Assembly: GCA_017543335.1 (NCBI GenBank)
Contig: JAFYGE010000058.1
Coordinates: 1 to 42,369, forward strand
Reading direction: 5' to 3'
Source: Ruminococcus sp.
GTDB taxonomy: Bacteria; Bacillota; Clostridia; Oscillospirales; Ruminococcaceae
DNA: 42,369 bases
The position numbers and the translations under genes were made by a program. The notes under the pieces are model-generated. The model was not told where the DNA came from. It searched no databases and worked only from the letters and a program-made list of their open reading frames with translations. Every line of letters begins with the position of its first letter. Position 1 is the stretch's first letter. Below, in pieces: positions 7,404 to 16,742 of this stretch.

Positions 7404-8516
7404 TTACTTCATATCCGGAAGTGTATAGATAAAGTAGATGCAATCGCCGTCTACAGCAGTGTGCTCGAAGTAACGGTTATTGATCTTGTAAGCCTGAAGG
7501 AGAGTAATTCTCTCATAAGTGAAATCATCTGTTTTATCCTCAGGTGAATGAGAAACCATAGTTCCTTCCTTTTTACCGGAGTATCTTACAAGTCCCCACT
7601 TATCGCCTTCTTTATCAGCACTGAAACTGGAGTTGATATTTACCAGTGACATATTGATATTAGAAAGTGCGAAAGGTGACTTGAATACAGGCTTTCCAGC
7701 ATCTGTCTTACCGAAGTGTTTTCCGTCGTTCATATAAGTCATAACGCTTAAAGAGAACATTGACGGAGTGAAGCTTGCGTAAGTATGACCGTCCTGTGTT
7801 TCAACAGGCTCGATAGTTGTGTAATAATCCTCTGTCTGGTCATTGCTTGTATTGAAGACATTCTCATCAGGTTCACTTATCTTCTTAACAGCATTGATGA
7901 CAGAATCATCATGTATATTGGACTTATCATTGAATCCCGGCTGGAAATAGAACGAATACTTATCCATATATACAGGGTTTATTACCTTATCGTTGATTAT
8001 TGGTGAAGAAGACAACTCAGGAGCTTTTCTGCCATAATCTTTTTCTCCGCTTGGTTTCAGCAGGATATGACCGTCAGCGTCATACTTTTCCCAAGTATAA
8101 CCTGCTTTGAAATCCCACTCATACTCTGTTATTTTTCCTTTGTCAGCATTGTCTATCTTTATCATTCTTACTTTACCAGAGAGCGGATCATAGGTTCCGG
8201 GATTAACTCTGTCAGTATAATGATTTTCGATAAAATTGCTAACCGCTGTTGCCTCGTCAGTAATGACAAGACCATCATTATTTGTAAGCTGTCCCTGACA
8301 TATTTCTATGCAGTCAGCATATCTCAGAGATCCTTCGAGATATCTCTTGATATTGTCAACAGTAGCGGAGTTAGCCTCCTGAAGGTTGGCACTCTTCACT
8401 ATCTTATTCAGAGGATTGAGCATTCTCATCGCACCAACGAGGAGTATTGAAAATACTGCCATAACGATGATAAGCTCAATAAGGGTGAAACCCTTTAAAT
8501 TTTTCTTGCTTTTCAT
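7404..8516 (-). CDS. Minor prepilin (GspJ/PilW-like position), last gene of the pilus assembly operon
   Basis: The 370-residue protein has leader MKSKKNLKG, cleavage before Phe10, FTLIE with Glu at mature position 5, and the hydrophobic helix LIIVMAVFSILLVGAM. The long C-terminal region has many Tyr, Asp and Lys residues and is larger than a usual pilin head, which suits a minor pilin that initiates assembly or caps the tip. Its place after a PilV-like and a PilX/GspK-like gene mirrors the GspI-GspJ-GspK tip complex of type II secretion and clostridial pilU/pilV/pilK sets. The GGGAGG ribosome site lies 18 bases after the previous gene. The exact role is inferred from order and length only. 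Confidence 0.8.
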   Translation of the reverse strand: MKSKKNLKGFTLIELIIVMAVFSILLVGAMRMLNPLNKIVKSANLQEANSATVDNIKRYLEGSLRYADCIEICQGQLTNNDGLVITDEATAVSNFIENHYTDRVNPGTYDPLSGKVRMIKIDNADKGKITEYEWDFKAGYTWEKYDADGHILLKPSGEKDYGRKAPELSSSPIINDKVINPVYMDKYSFYFQPGFNDKSNIHDDSVINAVKKISEPDENVFNTSNDQTEDYYTTIEPVETQDGHTYASFTPSMFSLSVMTYMNDGKHFGKTDAGKPVFKSPFALSNINMSLVNINSSFSADKEGDKWGLVRYSGKKEGTMVSHSPEDKTDDFTYERITLLQAYKINNRYFEHTAVDGDCIYFIYTLPDMK

Positions 8517-8534
8517 CCTAATACCTCCCTGCCA

Positions 8535-8939
8535 TTACGGATTCGGTGCAGGAGAAGCTGCAACAGGTTTCTGGATATCAATGAATTTAAGGTTATCAGG
8601 ATCATTATTTGGATCAGGAACAGTAGAACCGTTTTCGTCAACGGTGTATCTTTCTACGCTGTAGAGTTTACCCTTGACTTCAACACCGGAAGCTGCTCCC
8701 TCTGCCTTAACTTCAATCGTATAATCATCATTGAGCAGCAGAGCGTCATTTTTATTCTGAGCCTCTGCCACAGGTCCTTCAACTGCGACTTTGTCCGTTG
8801 TCTTTCTTGCTGCCCTCTGGTGGGCGTCGATAGCATTACCGACGCCTACGAGAACAACTCCGAGGAGTGCAAATACAAGGAGTGAGATCACGATTTCAAC
8901 AAGAGTCATGCCACGAAGCTTTTTCTTCTTCTTTTTCAT
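8535..8939 (-). CDS. Minor prepilin (PilV/GspI-like)
   Basis: The 134-residue protein has a very basic leader MKKKKKKLRG followed by MTLVE, so it should be cut before Met11 with Glu at mature position 5. The hydrophobic helix is IVISLLVFALLGVVLVGVG. The small head region is Asp/Glu-rich and ends in a Pro/Ala-rich tail (KPVAASPAPNP). A Met at mature position 1 and short length are common in GspI/PilV-type minor pilins. It sits between the large PilX/GspK-like gene and the GspJ-like gene, and its GGAGG ribosome site overlaps the end of the upstream gene. Co-transcription is nearly certain. Confidence 0.8.
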   Translation of the reverse strand: MKKKKKKLRGMTLVEIVISLLVFALLGVVLVGVGNAIDAHQRAARKTTDKVAVEGPVAEAQNKNDALLLNDDYTIEVKAEGAASGVEVKGKLYSVERYTVDENGSTVPDPNNDPDNLKFIDIQKPVAASPAPNP

Positions 8940-8952
8940 GTCTCAGACCTCC

Positions 8953-11900
8953 TTAATAATCGAGATAATCAACAGCAGCATAGAGATGCTCGCCGTTTGC
9001 ATCTGTTACAGGTGCACTGCCGTCACTTGGCTTCTGATAGAGAAGCAGCCACGGCTCACCGCAGGTCATGCTCTTAACGTTAAGGCATCCTACAACAGCA
9101 GCAGCCCAGTCGCCATGTGTATTTTGAATGTCCTTGAGCTGAACGCCGTCATAATAGAGTCTGTTCTTTATCTGTCCGAAAACAGCTCTTGAAAGAGTTG
9201 ATAATGTTACGTCAAGATACGGTGCACGGATAAATGCAGTAAACATAGCACCGTTAGTACCTGAAAGTGTTGATGGGATATATTTGCTTGAATAGATGTT
9301 TACATTGATCGGATCAATGTCCGGTATCGGACTATTTTCTGTCTTTCCGGAAGGAGGTGTCATACCAGCTTTTCCGTAAGTTGTATTTATTGACGCATCT
9401 GTAAGGTCGCTTCTGATCTGTCTTGTCTCTGTACCATCGATAAAGTTCCAGAATTTCTGAGTACAGATACCAGGACCGCCCCAATAGCCAATGGAATCAG
9501 ATCCACCACAAGTAAGGTAAGTATCAATAAAGAAGTTTACAATACCAGTTCCTGCTGTATCATCAACGATGATCTTTGCACCATTCTGAAGAGTAACTTT
9601 ATCGATGATTACCCAGTTTGACTGATTAGAAGGAATGATCTTTATTACCTTCTTATCGATCGTACCCTTGATAATTCCGATACCATTCTTACCATTAGCT
9701 GTCATTCTTGCATCTGTAAAATCAAGAACATTATTTTCTGGTTCAACAGCTTCTTCCTTCATTTTAATATATGCCTGCATTTGACTCTCATCACTGAGAT
9801 CGAGATCACCAGGGGTCTTGATATTCTGCTCAATGCCCCAAGTGGTCATAACCTCCTGAACTGTACTGATGAGCTTTGTGCTGTCAAGCTCTGCCTGATT
9901 GAAGTAGTTAGTTTCAATTTCGCCTTCAAAAGCAAAGTAAACATGATAGTTCTCATATTCCTTGACAGTTATCTTTGGAAGTGTAGGATTTGTTTCATTT
10001 TTGAAATTTACATCTTTTAAAAGGACGTAAACATCGTGGTCGACAGCCTCTATTTTTACTTCCTTATCAACTACGCCTGTAATACAGCAGGTATCTGTAA
10101 TTGTTCCAACGATAGGGCCGCCTCCATGATATGTATTGCTTACCATTTCTGAGTAGTGCTCAGTTTTTAAAGCATCTGTCATGAAATGGCCTTCTGTTCC
10201 CTTTATAGGACCTTTAATTCCAAGAAGAACTTCTTTTTCAGCAAATTTAGGGAATATACATCCGTCATGAGCTGTTCTGTACTCATTGATAGAAGGCAAA
10301 CCGAAAGCTTCTGCTTCTTCGATCTTAACGCCATTACGATAGTATTCCTTATATTTCGGAGGTGCTTCATCACGATTTCCGTTCCATTTAACGATATACT
10401 TATTATTTCTTGTATCATCTACATTCTGTGTAATAAGTGTATAGTCATTAAGAGCTGGACCTGTACCTTCAAAATCGTAGTATTCTTTTCCATTTTCAGA
10501 TTTCTTAGTACATGGAACAGCACTTATACAATCTTGCGTGATCCAAGCCCATTCCTGAGTCTGAATATTATTCTGATCTGGCTGCTGATAGTAGCGGATA
10601 CGTCTTGCCAGCAAAGCATCCTTTTCCTGTACAGTTACATCAGAATTAATAGTTGAGCTTCTGAAAAGATTTGCACCGTCACCGGTAACGCTTCCTGCAT
10701 AGATATTACCTTTTACCTCAACTTTTTTAAGGTCACAGTGAAGCTCGCCGCCGACAACAAGATCTCCGTCAATTACAAGTTTTTTATTTTTTGCCGTTTC
10801 GGTATCAAGAGCACCATTATCCATCCTTGATGTCAGTGTAACATTACCTTCAGCAATGACATTTCCTGCGATTTCCATATCATTACCATTTTGTAATGAT
10901 ATTTCGATATTTCCCTTTGAATATAGGCTTCCGCCCATTGTTTCATAGGCATTTCCACCTGATTTAATAGATCCTGCCCACTTATATAATGCACTTCCCT
11001 TTACGGAATATGTAGAAGTATCATTCTTATCAAGTGCATAGAAATCACAGTGGAAGTCAGGTGTACCAGATGTTTTTATTGTGAATTTATCACAGAAGAA
11101 ATTGAGTGGGAATGAACCGTCACCGACGTGAAGATTCTGTGCGTTACTATAAAATTCACCGTCAACAAAAATATAAGGTGTTTCAATGAATGTCAGTGCT
11201 CTCTGTAACTCAGGAGCTGCATCCATAGCGAGTTTACACTGATCTCCGTCAAATTTAAGGTCGCCCCAAATATCAATACCCTTACCTTTTTTGGTAAAAT
11301 AGTAATGTGACGGGTTGCTTATTGTAAAGTTTCCGTTAATAGCTACAGGAGCTTCATTTGACTGTTCATTCTGTGTGTGGAAATTATAGCCTGAACGATA
11401 TTTCTTATCATCCAAAGTTACAAGTTCACCAGTATCACCAGGGTTAAATGGTGGTATCCAGTCAATATACTGATATGTCTGGTAGTTAGCACCTACGCCG
11501 CCGTCGGACCAGTTCATGCCAACGTATGAACCACCGAATACAGAGGAGTGGTTATCAACGTCTGCACCGCCCATTGTAAGGAATCCAGGACCGTCTTCAT
11601 TCTTTGTGACTGGATCCTGAATGATATGGGAGGTAACTGTTGAAGTCTCACCGCCGAGTGTAACCTCAGCAGTGATCTTTAATATGTTTTTCTCGATCCA
11701 TTTCTTAGAGACCGGATCGAATACAGCTTTTGTACCTGCATGAGAAATGGTCGCACTTTCGATACGTCCAAGTCTCGCATCGTTAATGCCTACTTCTACA
11801 TTGAGAGTTCCGCCGGCAGACAGATTTGAAACTGCTGTAGCGAAATTGCCGTCTGTACCAACTGCTGCAAGGATACTGTCTATGGCAGCTCTTGCAGTAT

Positions 11901-12057
11901 ATGTAGTCTGAGAAGAAGCATACGATTTACGGGCTCTCTTATTAGCAGCTGACGCCAGAGCCAGAGCACTCGTCATAAAAACTATCATGAGTGCCAGCAC
12001 TGAGACTACTGTAAACAGTACCGAGCCCTTCAGGGTTCTTTTTTTCTCAGTTTTCAT
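8953..12057 (-). CDS. Giant PilX/GspK-like minor pilin-type protein with beta-helix-like repeats
   Basis: The 1034-residue protein begins with a basic stretch and KGSVLFTVVSVLALMIVFMT, resembling the PilX/GspK N-terminus: Gly before the hydrophobic helix but no Glu at mature position 5. A missing Glu5 is characteristic of the GspK tip protein. Beyond about residue 60 comes a very long extracellular part. Its middle (about 240-470) is rich in short strand-turn units such as GNFTI, GDLKF, GNVIAEGNVTL and GDLVVGGELH, suggesting a beta-helix or bactofilin-like fold. The C-terminal part has Asn/Gly/Thr-rich strands. It is far longer than usual PilX (about 200) or GspK (about 320). The operon position between pilO and the PilV-like gene supports a tip or adhesin role. 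C. difficile has a GspK-like PilK in its pilus cluster, so the slot is known but the size is unusual. Binding function is not determined. Confidence 0.75.
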   Translation of the reverse strand: MKTEKKRTLKGSVLFTVVSVLALMIVFMTSALALASAANKRARKSYASSQTTYTARAAIDSILAAVGTDGNFATAVSNLSAGGTLNVEVGINDARLGRIESATISHAGTKAVFDPVSKKWIEKNILKITAEVTLGGETSTVTSHIIQDPVTKNEDGPGFLTMGGADVDNHSSVFGGSYVGMNWSDGGVGANYQTYQYIDWIPPFNPGDTGELVTLDDKKYRSGYNFHTQNEQSNEAPVAINGNFTISNPSHYYFTKKGKGIDIWGDLKFDGDQCKLAMDAAPELQRALTFIETPYIFVDGEFYSNAQNLHVGDGSFPLNFFCDKFTIKTSGTPDFHCDFYALDKNDTSTYSVKGSALYKWAGSIKSGGNAYETMGGSLYSKGNIEISLQNGNDMEIAGNVIAEGNVTLTSRMDNGALDTETAKNKKLVIDGDLVVGGELHCDLKKVEVKGNIYAGSVTGDGANLFRSSTINSDVTVQEKDALLARRIRYYQQPDQNNIQTQEWAWITQDCISAVPCTKKSENGKEYYDFEGTGPALNDYTLITQNVDDTRNNKYIVKWNGNRDEAPPKYKEYYRNGVKIEEAEAFGLPSINEYRTAHDGCIFPKFAEKEVLLGIKGPIKGTEGHFMTDALKTEHYSEMVSNTYHGGGPIVGTITDTCCITGVVDKEVKIEAVDHDVYVLLKDVNFKNETNPTLPKITVKEYENYHVYFAFEGEIETNYFNQAELDSTKLISTVQEVMTTWGIEQNIKTPGDLDLSDESQMQAYIKMKEEAVEPENNVLDFTDARMTANGKNGIGIIKGTIDKKVIKIIPSNQSNWVIIDKVTLQNGAKIIVDDTAGTGIVNFFIDTYLTCGGSDSIGYWGGPGICTQKFWNFIDGTETRQIRSDLTDASINTTYGKAGMTPPSGKTENSPIPDIDPINVNIYSSKYIPSTLSGTNGAMFTAFIRAPYLDVTLSTLSRAVFGQIKNRLYYDGVQLKDIQNTHGDWAAAVVGCLNVKSMTCGEPWLLLYQKPSDGSAPVTDANGEHLYAAVDYLDY

Positions 12058-12114
12058 TTCTTTTACCGCCTTTCTGTTATTTGACTTTCAATAACCTATA
12101 CGGATAGTGCGGAA

Positions 12115-12891
12115 TTAGTCAGTGATCGGCTTTGGCATTTTGTAGATCGAATAAACTTCTATTGTTATAGTACCTTTAACTGTTGAATCCTTTGAAACTA
12201 CTTTCTTAAGTCTTTCATTCTCCTTGTCTGAGAGTGCCGGATTATCTGGCTTCTCCTCTTCAGAACCATCTTCATAGAGTTCCTCAGAGAATGCTGTTAC
12301 TAAAACAGCACCGTCAATATCCTTGATATTTCTGAGGTATGCATAAACATCAGCTTCCTTACCAACAACTGTAAGACCATATCTTGTTGAAAGAACAGTT
12401 TCAGCAGTTCTGCCTGAGATTATTGCAGTTGACTCATTATTCTTATCATACTCTGCCTGAAGCTGATCATTTATATCAGATGACTGAAGAAGAGTTGTAG
12501 ATACTTCTGAATATGGTTTGAAGTAATAGTTGAGTGTAGCTGTAGCAGTATCATCAACTTTAAGGTCAACAACCTGAACCTTGTTTTTGTTTGCATAGTC
12601 ACACATGAACTTATCGAGAAGTACAGGAGTATCGACCAGTGACTTTTCTACAAAAAGCTTAGATTCCTTATCAGCATTTGCATAGCTTGTATCGATCTTC
12701 TTTATAAGACCGTCTGTAAGACCTATCTTCTGATTGATCTCTGCTTCCTTATCTTCAAGATCAGAAAGTTTTTCCTCATTGTCTTTTATAGCAGCTCTCT
12801 TTGGTTTTATAAGACTTAAGAATCCGGCTACCATTATAGCAAGAGCAAGTACGATAGCAAGTATAACTTTATCTCTGTAATTAAGTTTCAT
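12115..12891 (-). CDS. pilO: Pilus alignment complex protein PilO
   Basis: The 258-residue bitopic protein has a short cytoplasmic start, one membrane helix (about residues 9-27, VILAIVLALAIMVAGFLSLI), then a coiled-coil-prone segment (NEEKLSDLEDKEAEINQKIG) and an alpha/beta extracellular domain. This is the PilO/GspM layout. The distal part has a Glu/Asp-rich loop (about 205-230). PilO pairs with PilN and links the PilM ring to the pilus in the envelope. It follows the fused pilMN gene by 15 bases with a GGAGG site, as expected for the pilM-pilN-pilO order. Sequence alone is weakly conserved, so context carries much of this call. Confidence 0.8.
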   Translation of the reverse strand: MKLNYRDKVILAIVLALAIMVAGFLSLIKPKRAAIKDNEEKLSDLEDKEAEINQKIGLTDGLIKKIDTSYANADKESKLFVEKSLVDTPVLLDKFMCDYANKNKVQVVDLKVDDTATATLNYYFKPYSEVSTTLLQSSDINDQLQAEYDKNNESTAIISGRTAETVLSTRYGLTVVGKEADVYAYLRNIKDIDGAVLVTAFSEELYEDGSEEEKPDNPALSDKENERLKKVVSKDSTVKGTITIEVYSIYKMPKPITD

Positions 12892-12906
12892 TTTCGCTCA
12901 TCCTCC

Positions 12907-14589
12907 TTATTCCTGAGTTTCTGATTCTTCAGAATTTTCAGTTTCTTCCTCAGGTGTTTCATCTACAGCACTCTTATTGTGATTGAGTTCTATGGTAAAT
13001 GAATATTTAAGGTTATCCTTCTCTTTTTTCTCAGGATGCTCCTTATCAACTGTAGCTTTATCAACAGTATATCCATTATACACTACTGTTCTGAAAACCT
13101 TCTGATCAGGATTTTCGAATTTGAGTGATGCTTCACGATCATTTACTTCTTTATTTGTTATACTAAGAATGATGTCAACGAATTCACGAGGCATTGACTG
13201 TGCATACTCAGTTTCACCTTCAGCAGCATCAACATCTATCTCAACGTTGAAAGTGCCCTCAGAATAAGGTTGATACTTGATAACGCCGGACTCGATGCCC
13301 TTCTTTTTTTGGAGTTCTCCAAATTTTGTAGTTATTACATCCCACTTCTCGCCGACGAATACAGGTCTTGACCAATAAGCTGTGCAGGCATTGTTTATAC
13401 GTGTTTCGTATGCTTCTACCTGACCCTTCATAGCATCAAGTCTGTCAACTCTTTCGAGCTTAGCCTTTGTATCAGGGCTATCGATGAAGTCCTGAGTTTC
13501 TTTTATGTCCTTTTCAAGGCCTTTATTCTTCAAGTGGAAAAATCCGAACACACCGCCGGTGATAACGATAGCAGCAGCAAGTGCACCGAGAAGAACGATA
13601 TTTCCGGCATCTTCGCCTTTAACCTTGCTCTTTACTATAGCACCGAGGTCTGTTTCAAGAAGGTTGATCTTCTCGAAGTCCTTATTTCTCTTGAACATAG
13701 CACCGATAGCGTTAGCATAGAGTGAGAATTCAAGATTTTCATGACCGTGGATCTGCGGAGGAACATTGATAAGGCTGGTCTTGAGGTCGAGCTTTTCAAG
13801 TTCGTCTGTAAGTCTTACATACTCATGAGTATCTCCATAGAAGATAACGTTTTCGATATTTTCACCTGTGTTACGGCTTCTGTGGAACTGTAACATACGG
13901 AAGATGTTCTCGTTAACTGCTTCAAATACGTAGTCATCGGAGTAACCGTAGTCAGCAGCGTCGATAGAAGCGAAACGTGAGAATGAAAGTGATCCCTGCT
14001 CATAGAGGTTGAGAGAGATGAAGTTGTTATCGATCTGTACAGCAAGGAGAGGCATCTTGGACTTGATCTTTGTATCAGCAAGAAGAACCTTTGTGATACA
14101 GTTGCATCCGATCATAACTGATCTGAGGGAGATGCCGAGGAGCTTGAACACTTCTCTGTAGCTGTTTACGATCTCATAAGGACAAGCGGTAGCGAGGATC
14201 CTGTAAGCAGGCTCTCCGCCCTCTGTATTTTCTGCGTCACCAACAATGATGTAAGATACGCTGTATGAATCGTCGAGGTTGAGCTCAGCCTGCATCTGCT
14301 GCTTAACAACTTTCTGCATATCCTGAGTTCTTACCTTTGCAACGTTCATTTCTTTGAATATTGTGAGGTTTGAAGAAATTGAAACGATAGCCTCTTTATC
14401 AGGCATCTTATTCTTCTTGAGAACGCCATTGATAAGTGTAGCCACATTGGGGACATCCTTTACATGACCGTTTACTATGAGGTTCTCTTCTACATTAAGA
14501 GTAGCAGCGGAGCTGATCTTGATCTTTCCGTTACTTTCTGTTCCCTTAACAACTCGTATATTTCTATCGGTAATATCAAATGAAAGCAT
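12907..14589 (-). CDS. pilMN: Fused PilM-PilN pilus assembly protein
   Basis: The 560-residue protein joins two normally separate proteins. Residues 1 to about 295 are an actin-like PilM fold, beginning MLSFDITDRNIRVVKG, the usual phosphate-1-like opening of PilM. At about residue 305 is KINLLETDLG, matching the INLLP motif that starts PilN and normally binds PilM. One membrane helix follows at about 326-350 (NIVLLGALAAAIVITGG), then an extracytoplasmic coiled coil and alpha/beta domain, ending in an acidic tail. The fusion tethers the cytoplasmic ring to the membrane partner in one chain. A pilMN fusion is also known in the Clostridioides difficile pilus cluster, so it is a clade-specific arrangement. 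It lies between pilC and pilO with gaps of about 20 bases. Confidence 0.9.
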   Translation of the reverse strand: MLSFDITDRNIRVVKGTESNGKIKISSAATLNVEENLIVNGHVKDVPNVATLINGVLKKNKMPDKEAIVSISSNLTIFKEMNVAKVRTQDMQKVVKQQMQAELNLDDSYSVSYIIVGDAENTEGGEPAYRILATACPYEIVNSYREVFKLLGISLRSVMIGCNCITKVLLADTKIKSKMPLLAVQIDNNFISLNLYEQGSLSFSRFASIDAADYGYSDDYVFEAVNENIFRMLQFHRSRNTGENIENVIFYGDTHEYVRLTDELEKLDLKTSLINVPPQIHGHENLEFSLYANAIGAMFKRNKDFEKINLLETDLGAIVKSKVKGEDAGNIVLLGALAAAIVITGGVFGFFHLKNKGLEKDIKETQDFIDSPDTKAKLERVDRLDAMKGQVEAYETRINNACTAYWSRPVFVGEKWDVITTKFGELQKKKGIESGVIKYQPYSEGTFNVEIDVDAAEGETEYAQSMPREFVDIILSITNKEVNDREASLKFENPDQKVFRTVVYNGYTVDKATVDKEHPEKKEKDNLKYSFTIELNHNKSAVDETPEEETENSEESETQE

Positions 14590-14610
14590 TTATCTTTCCA
14601 CCTTTCCGTT

Positions 14611-15810
14611 TTATTCGTTCTCGATACTCTCGAATGAGCCGTAGAGTGCCGGGTAGATTCCGACAACGACCATACCTATGATAAGACCCATGAAGATAAG
14701 CAGCACAGGTTCGATTATACCAACAAGTCGCTGAACAGCAGCTTCTGATTCATCTTCATAGTAGTCAGCAGTTTTCTCAAGGATAGAGTCAAGAGCACCG
14801 GCTTCCTCACCAACGTAGATAACTGAAGTAAACATAGGCTCAAAAAGCTCTGTTCTTGTGATAGCACCTGAAAGTGTTTCACCCTGTTTAACCTCGTCAA
14901 CAACATCGATGAATCTTTCGTCAACGTATCTGTTACCGAGAATGGATGAAGCTTTTTCAAGACACTCTACCATTGGGATACCACTTGAGTAAAGTGAAGA
15001 GAGTGTACGAGCAAAACGACCGGTGTAGATCTTCATTATGAGCGGACCCCAGCCCGGACCCTTTACAAGAAGTCTGTCGAACTTATATCTGACATTCGGC
15101 ATCTTGAGTGCATATCTGATGCCAAAGAAAAGGCCAACAACAATAATGACGAGAAGATACCATTTCGTTTTAAGGAAGTCACTGATAGCAGCCATACACT
15201 TTGTAAGGAATGGCATCGTTGAAGGGTCCTCGTACATACCGATGAACGTAGGCATGATGAACGTAAAGAGGAAGATTACGATAACAACACAAAGTACAAG
15301 AAGAATGATCGGGTAGATCATCGCACTCTTAACAGTGTTTTTCAGTTTATTTTCTTTTGTGTAGTGATCGGACATACGCTGCATGATGATATCCAATGAA
15401 CCACTGCTTTCTCCAGCACCTACCATGGAGATCATGAATTCAGGGAATGATCCAGCGTGCATTTCGAGGGTGTTCGAGAAAGATTCACCTTTCTGAACGT
15501 TTTCGTAGATGTCCAACCAGATAGCTCTCTGCTTCTCACCTTCCTGCTCTTTACACAGGATGTCTATCGCTTTAACGAGCGTAAGACCGGATGTGAGCAT
15601 CGCACTGAGCTGACGACAGCAGAATGCCAGTTCCTTGGTGTTGAACTTGTACAATGATTTTGACTCGGATGAATCGCTTTCCTTGTAATCTTTCAGAAAC
15701 AAGCCTTTTTCCTTTATTTTCTTTAAGAAATCCTGCTCGTCTTCCGCATTGATCTTACCCTTGACCTGATTATTTCTTGCGTCCTGGGCTACATAGGAAA
15801 AACTCTTCAT
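14611..15810 (-). CDS. pilC: Pilus inner-membrane platform protein PilC (GspF family)
   Basis: The 399-residue protein has two repeated GspF-type domains, each with a cytoplasmic helical part and membrane helices. Motifs include ELAFCCRQLSAMLTSGLTLVKAI in domain 1 and FARTLSSLYSSGIPMVECL in domain 2, with membrane segments near ILLVLCVVIVIFLFTFIMP and at the C-terminus (LLIFMGLIIGMVVVGIYPAL). It is the rotating platform that couples PilB/PilT to pilin insertion. The start is set at ATG 15810 because GGAGGTGG (15815-15822) is well placed; the in-frame ATG at 15849 has no ribosome site. It is the first gene of the assembly operon. Confidence 0.95.
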   Translation of the reverse strand: MKSFSYVAQDARNNQVKGKINAEDEQDFLKKIKEKGLFLKDYKESDSSESKSLYKFNTKELAFCCRQLSAMLTSGLTLVKAIDILCKEQEGEKQRAIWLDIYENVQKGESFSNTLEMHAGSFPEFMISMVGAGESSGSLDIIMQRMSDHYTKENKLKNTVKSAMIYPIILLVLCVVIVIFLFTFIMPTFIGMYEDPSTMPFLTKCMAAISDFLKTKWYLLVIIVVGLFFGIRYALKMPNVRYKFDRLLVKGPGWGPLIMKIYTGRFARTLSSLYSSGIPMVECLEKASSILGNRYVDERFIDVVDEVKQGETLSGAITRTELFEPMFTSVIYVGEEAGALDSILEKTADYYEDESEAAVQRLVGIIEPVLLIFMGLIIGMVVVGIYPALYGSFESIENE

Positions 15811-15867
15811 GAAACCACCTCCATAAATAATTCTTTGCAGTTCGTTCATACTGTCTTAATAATATCA

Positions 15868-15896
15868 ATTATAACATTTTAACAGTTACATTTCAA
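15868..15896 (-). promoter_or_regulatory. Proximal promoter of the pilC operon
   Basis: Minus strand TTGAAA at 15891-15896, 17-base spacer, TATAAT at 15868-15873 with extended -10 TGT. Confidence 0.75.
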
Positions 15897-16067
15897 TCGT
15901 TTTTTTGACATAAATAATCACACGTTTTTTATCAATATTAACCAAGTTTTATACTAATTGTAATATCAACGAATATCCGCATATATTATTCTACAGAAGT
16001 CAAAATCAAGACAGCACAATAGCAGCATTGATGTCCCAATGCTACTCATTGTTAAACTTATACAAAT

Positions 16068-16096
16068 ATTATATCACACCAAACTGAAAATTGCAA
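16068..16096 (-). promoter_or_regulatory. Possible distal promoter of the pilC operon
   Basis: Minus strand TTGCAA at 16091-16096, 17-base spacer, TATAAT at 16068-16073 with extended -10 TGA. It would give a leader of about 250 bases with a 7-bp hairpin at 16024-16043. The rest of 15850-16282 is AT-rich with no gene visible. Confidence 0.5.
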
Positions 16097-16282
16097 CATT
16101 TAAGTGCAAATTTCTCTGTTTTTTTGATATAATTGTTAAGTACTGCAAATCGGGTAATTTGATTTTAGGCATTTTGACATGAGTAACAAAAATGATGCAT
16201 CTTATAAGTGCATATTTTTAGCATATGACCATATAGATTTTTACCAGATCAGAGCATTTTTTTACACATCCGCCAATAGGAT

Positions 16283-16314
16283 AAAAAAATCAGCCGCTTT
16301 TTCAAACGGCTGAT
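16283..16314 (-). terminator. Terminator after the phage-tail-like gene trio
   Basis: 8-bp stem (16289-16296 with 16307-16314), 10-base loop, then a run of seven T on the minus strand. Confidence 0.9.
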
Positions 16315-16340
16315 ATAAATATACTCATCTGAACTCTGTT

Positions 16341-16742
16341 TTATGACTCGCAGCTTCTTCTTTTTAAATAGTATATTCTGAACACAACATTTTCTCCGCA
16401 ATAAGCTTTCCGGACCTCTTTTTCATCAAAAAACAAGCTTTTTGCCAATTTTTCATGTATAAATAGCTTGCTATTTGTCACCTTTATCATTGCGGGCAAG
16501 TTGACGTTGAATGGATATCCGTTATTAAAACGTTCATCGCACCGCAAAAGTGCGTCAGGATAAGGGAGCGAAAAAAGCTCCGGAGCAACATCCGGAAGCA
16601 TCTTTAAGGTAGGATAATTACCATTTTCCACCCTCATCATCATATCACAGAACGGCGAGCAGCTGCCGGTCTCATACTGCTCTGAAAGCTCAGGTATACA
16701 CGGGTAACCACCGTTTCTGCCGACTATAATGAAGAAGCTCAT
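16341..16742 (-). CDS. Unknown protein with NGxYP repeats, last gene of a phage-tail-like trio
   Basis: The 133-residue protein has three copies of a short motif resembling NGGYPxxxxL: GGYPCIPELSE near the start, NGNYPTLKMLPDV in the middle and NNGYPFNVNLP later. There is no signal peptide or membrane helix. It overlaps the preceding gene by four bases (ATGA), which indicates translational coupling. I do not recognise the family. The repeats and linkage suggest a tail-fibre or receptor-binding part, but that is inference from neighbours. Confidence 0.65.
   Translation of the reverse strand: MSFFIIVGRNGGYPCIPELSEQYETGSCSPFCDMMMRVENGNYPTLKMLPDVAPELFSLPYPDALLRCDERFNNGYPFNVNLPAMIKVTNSKLFIHEKLAKSLFFDEKEVRKAYCGENVVFRIYYLKRRSCES

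Noticed and set aside
6823-7443. 206-codon minus-strand frame opposite pilD
   Set aside because: It overlaps pilD and its terminator and has no ribosome site or recognisable domain.
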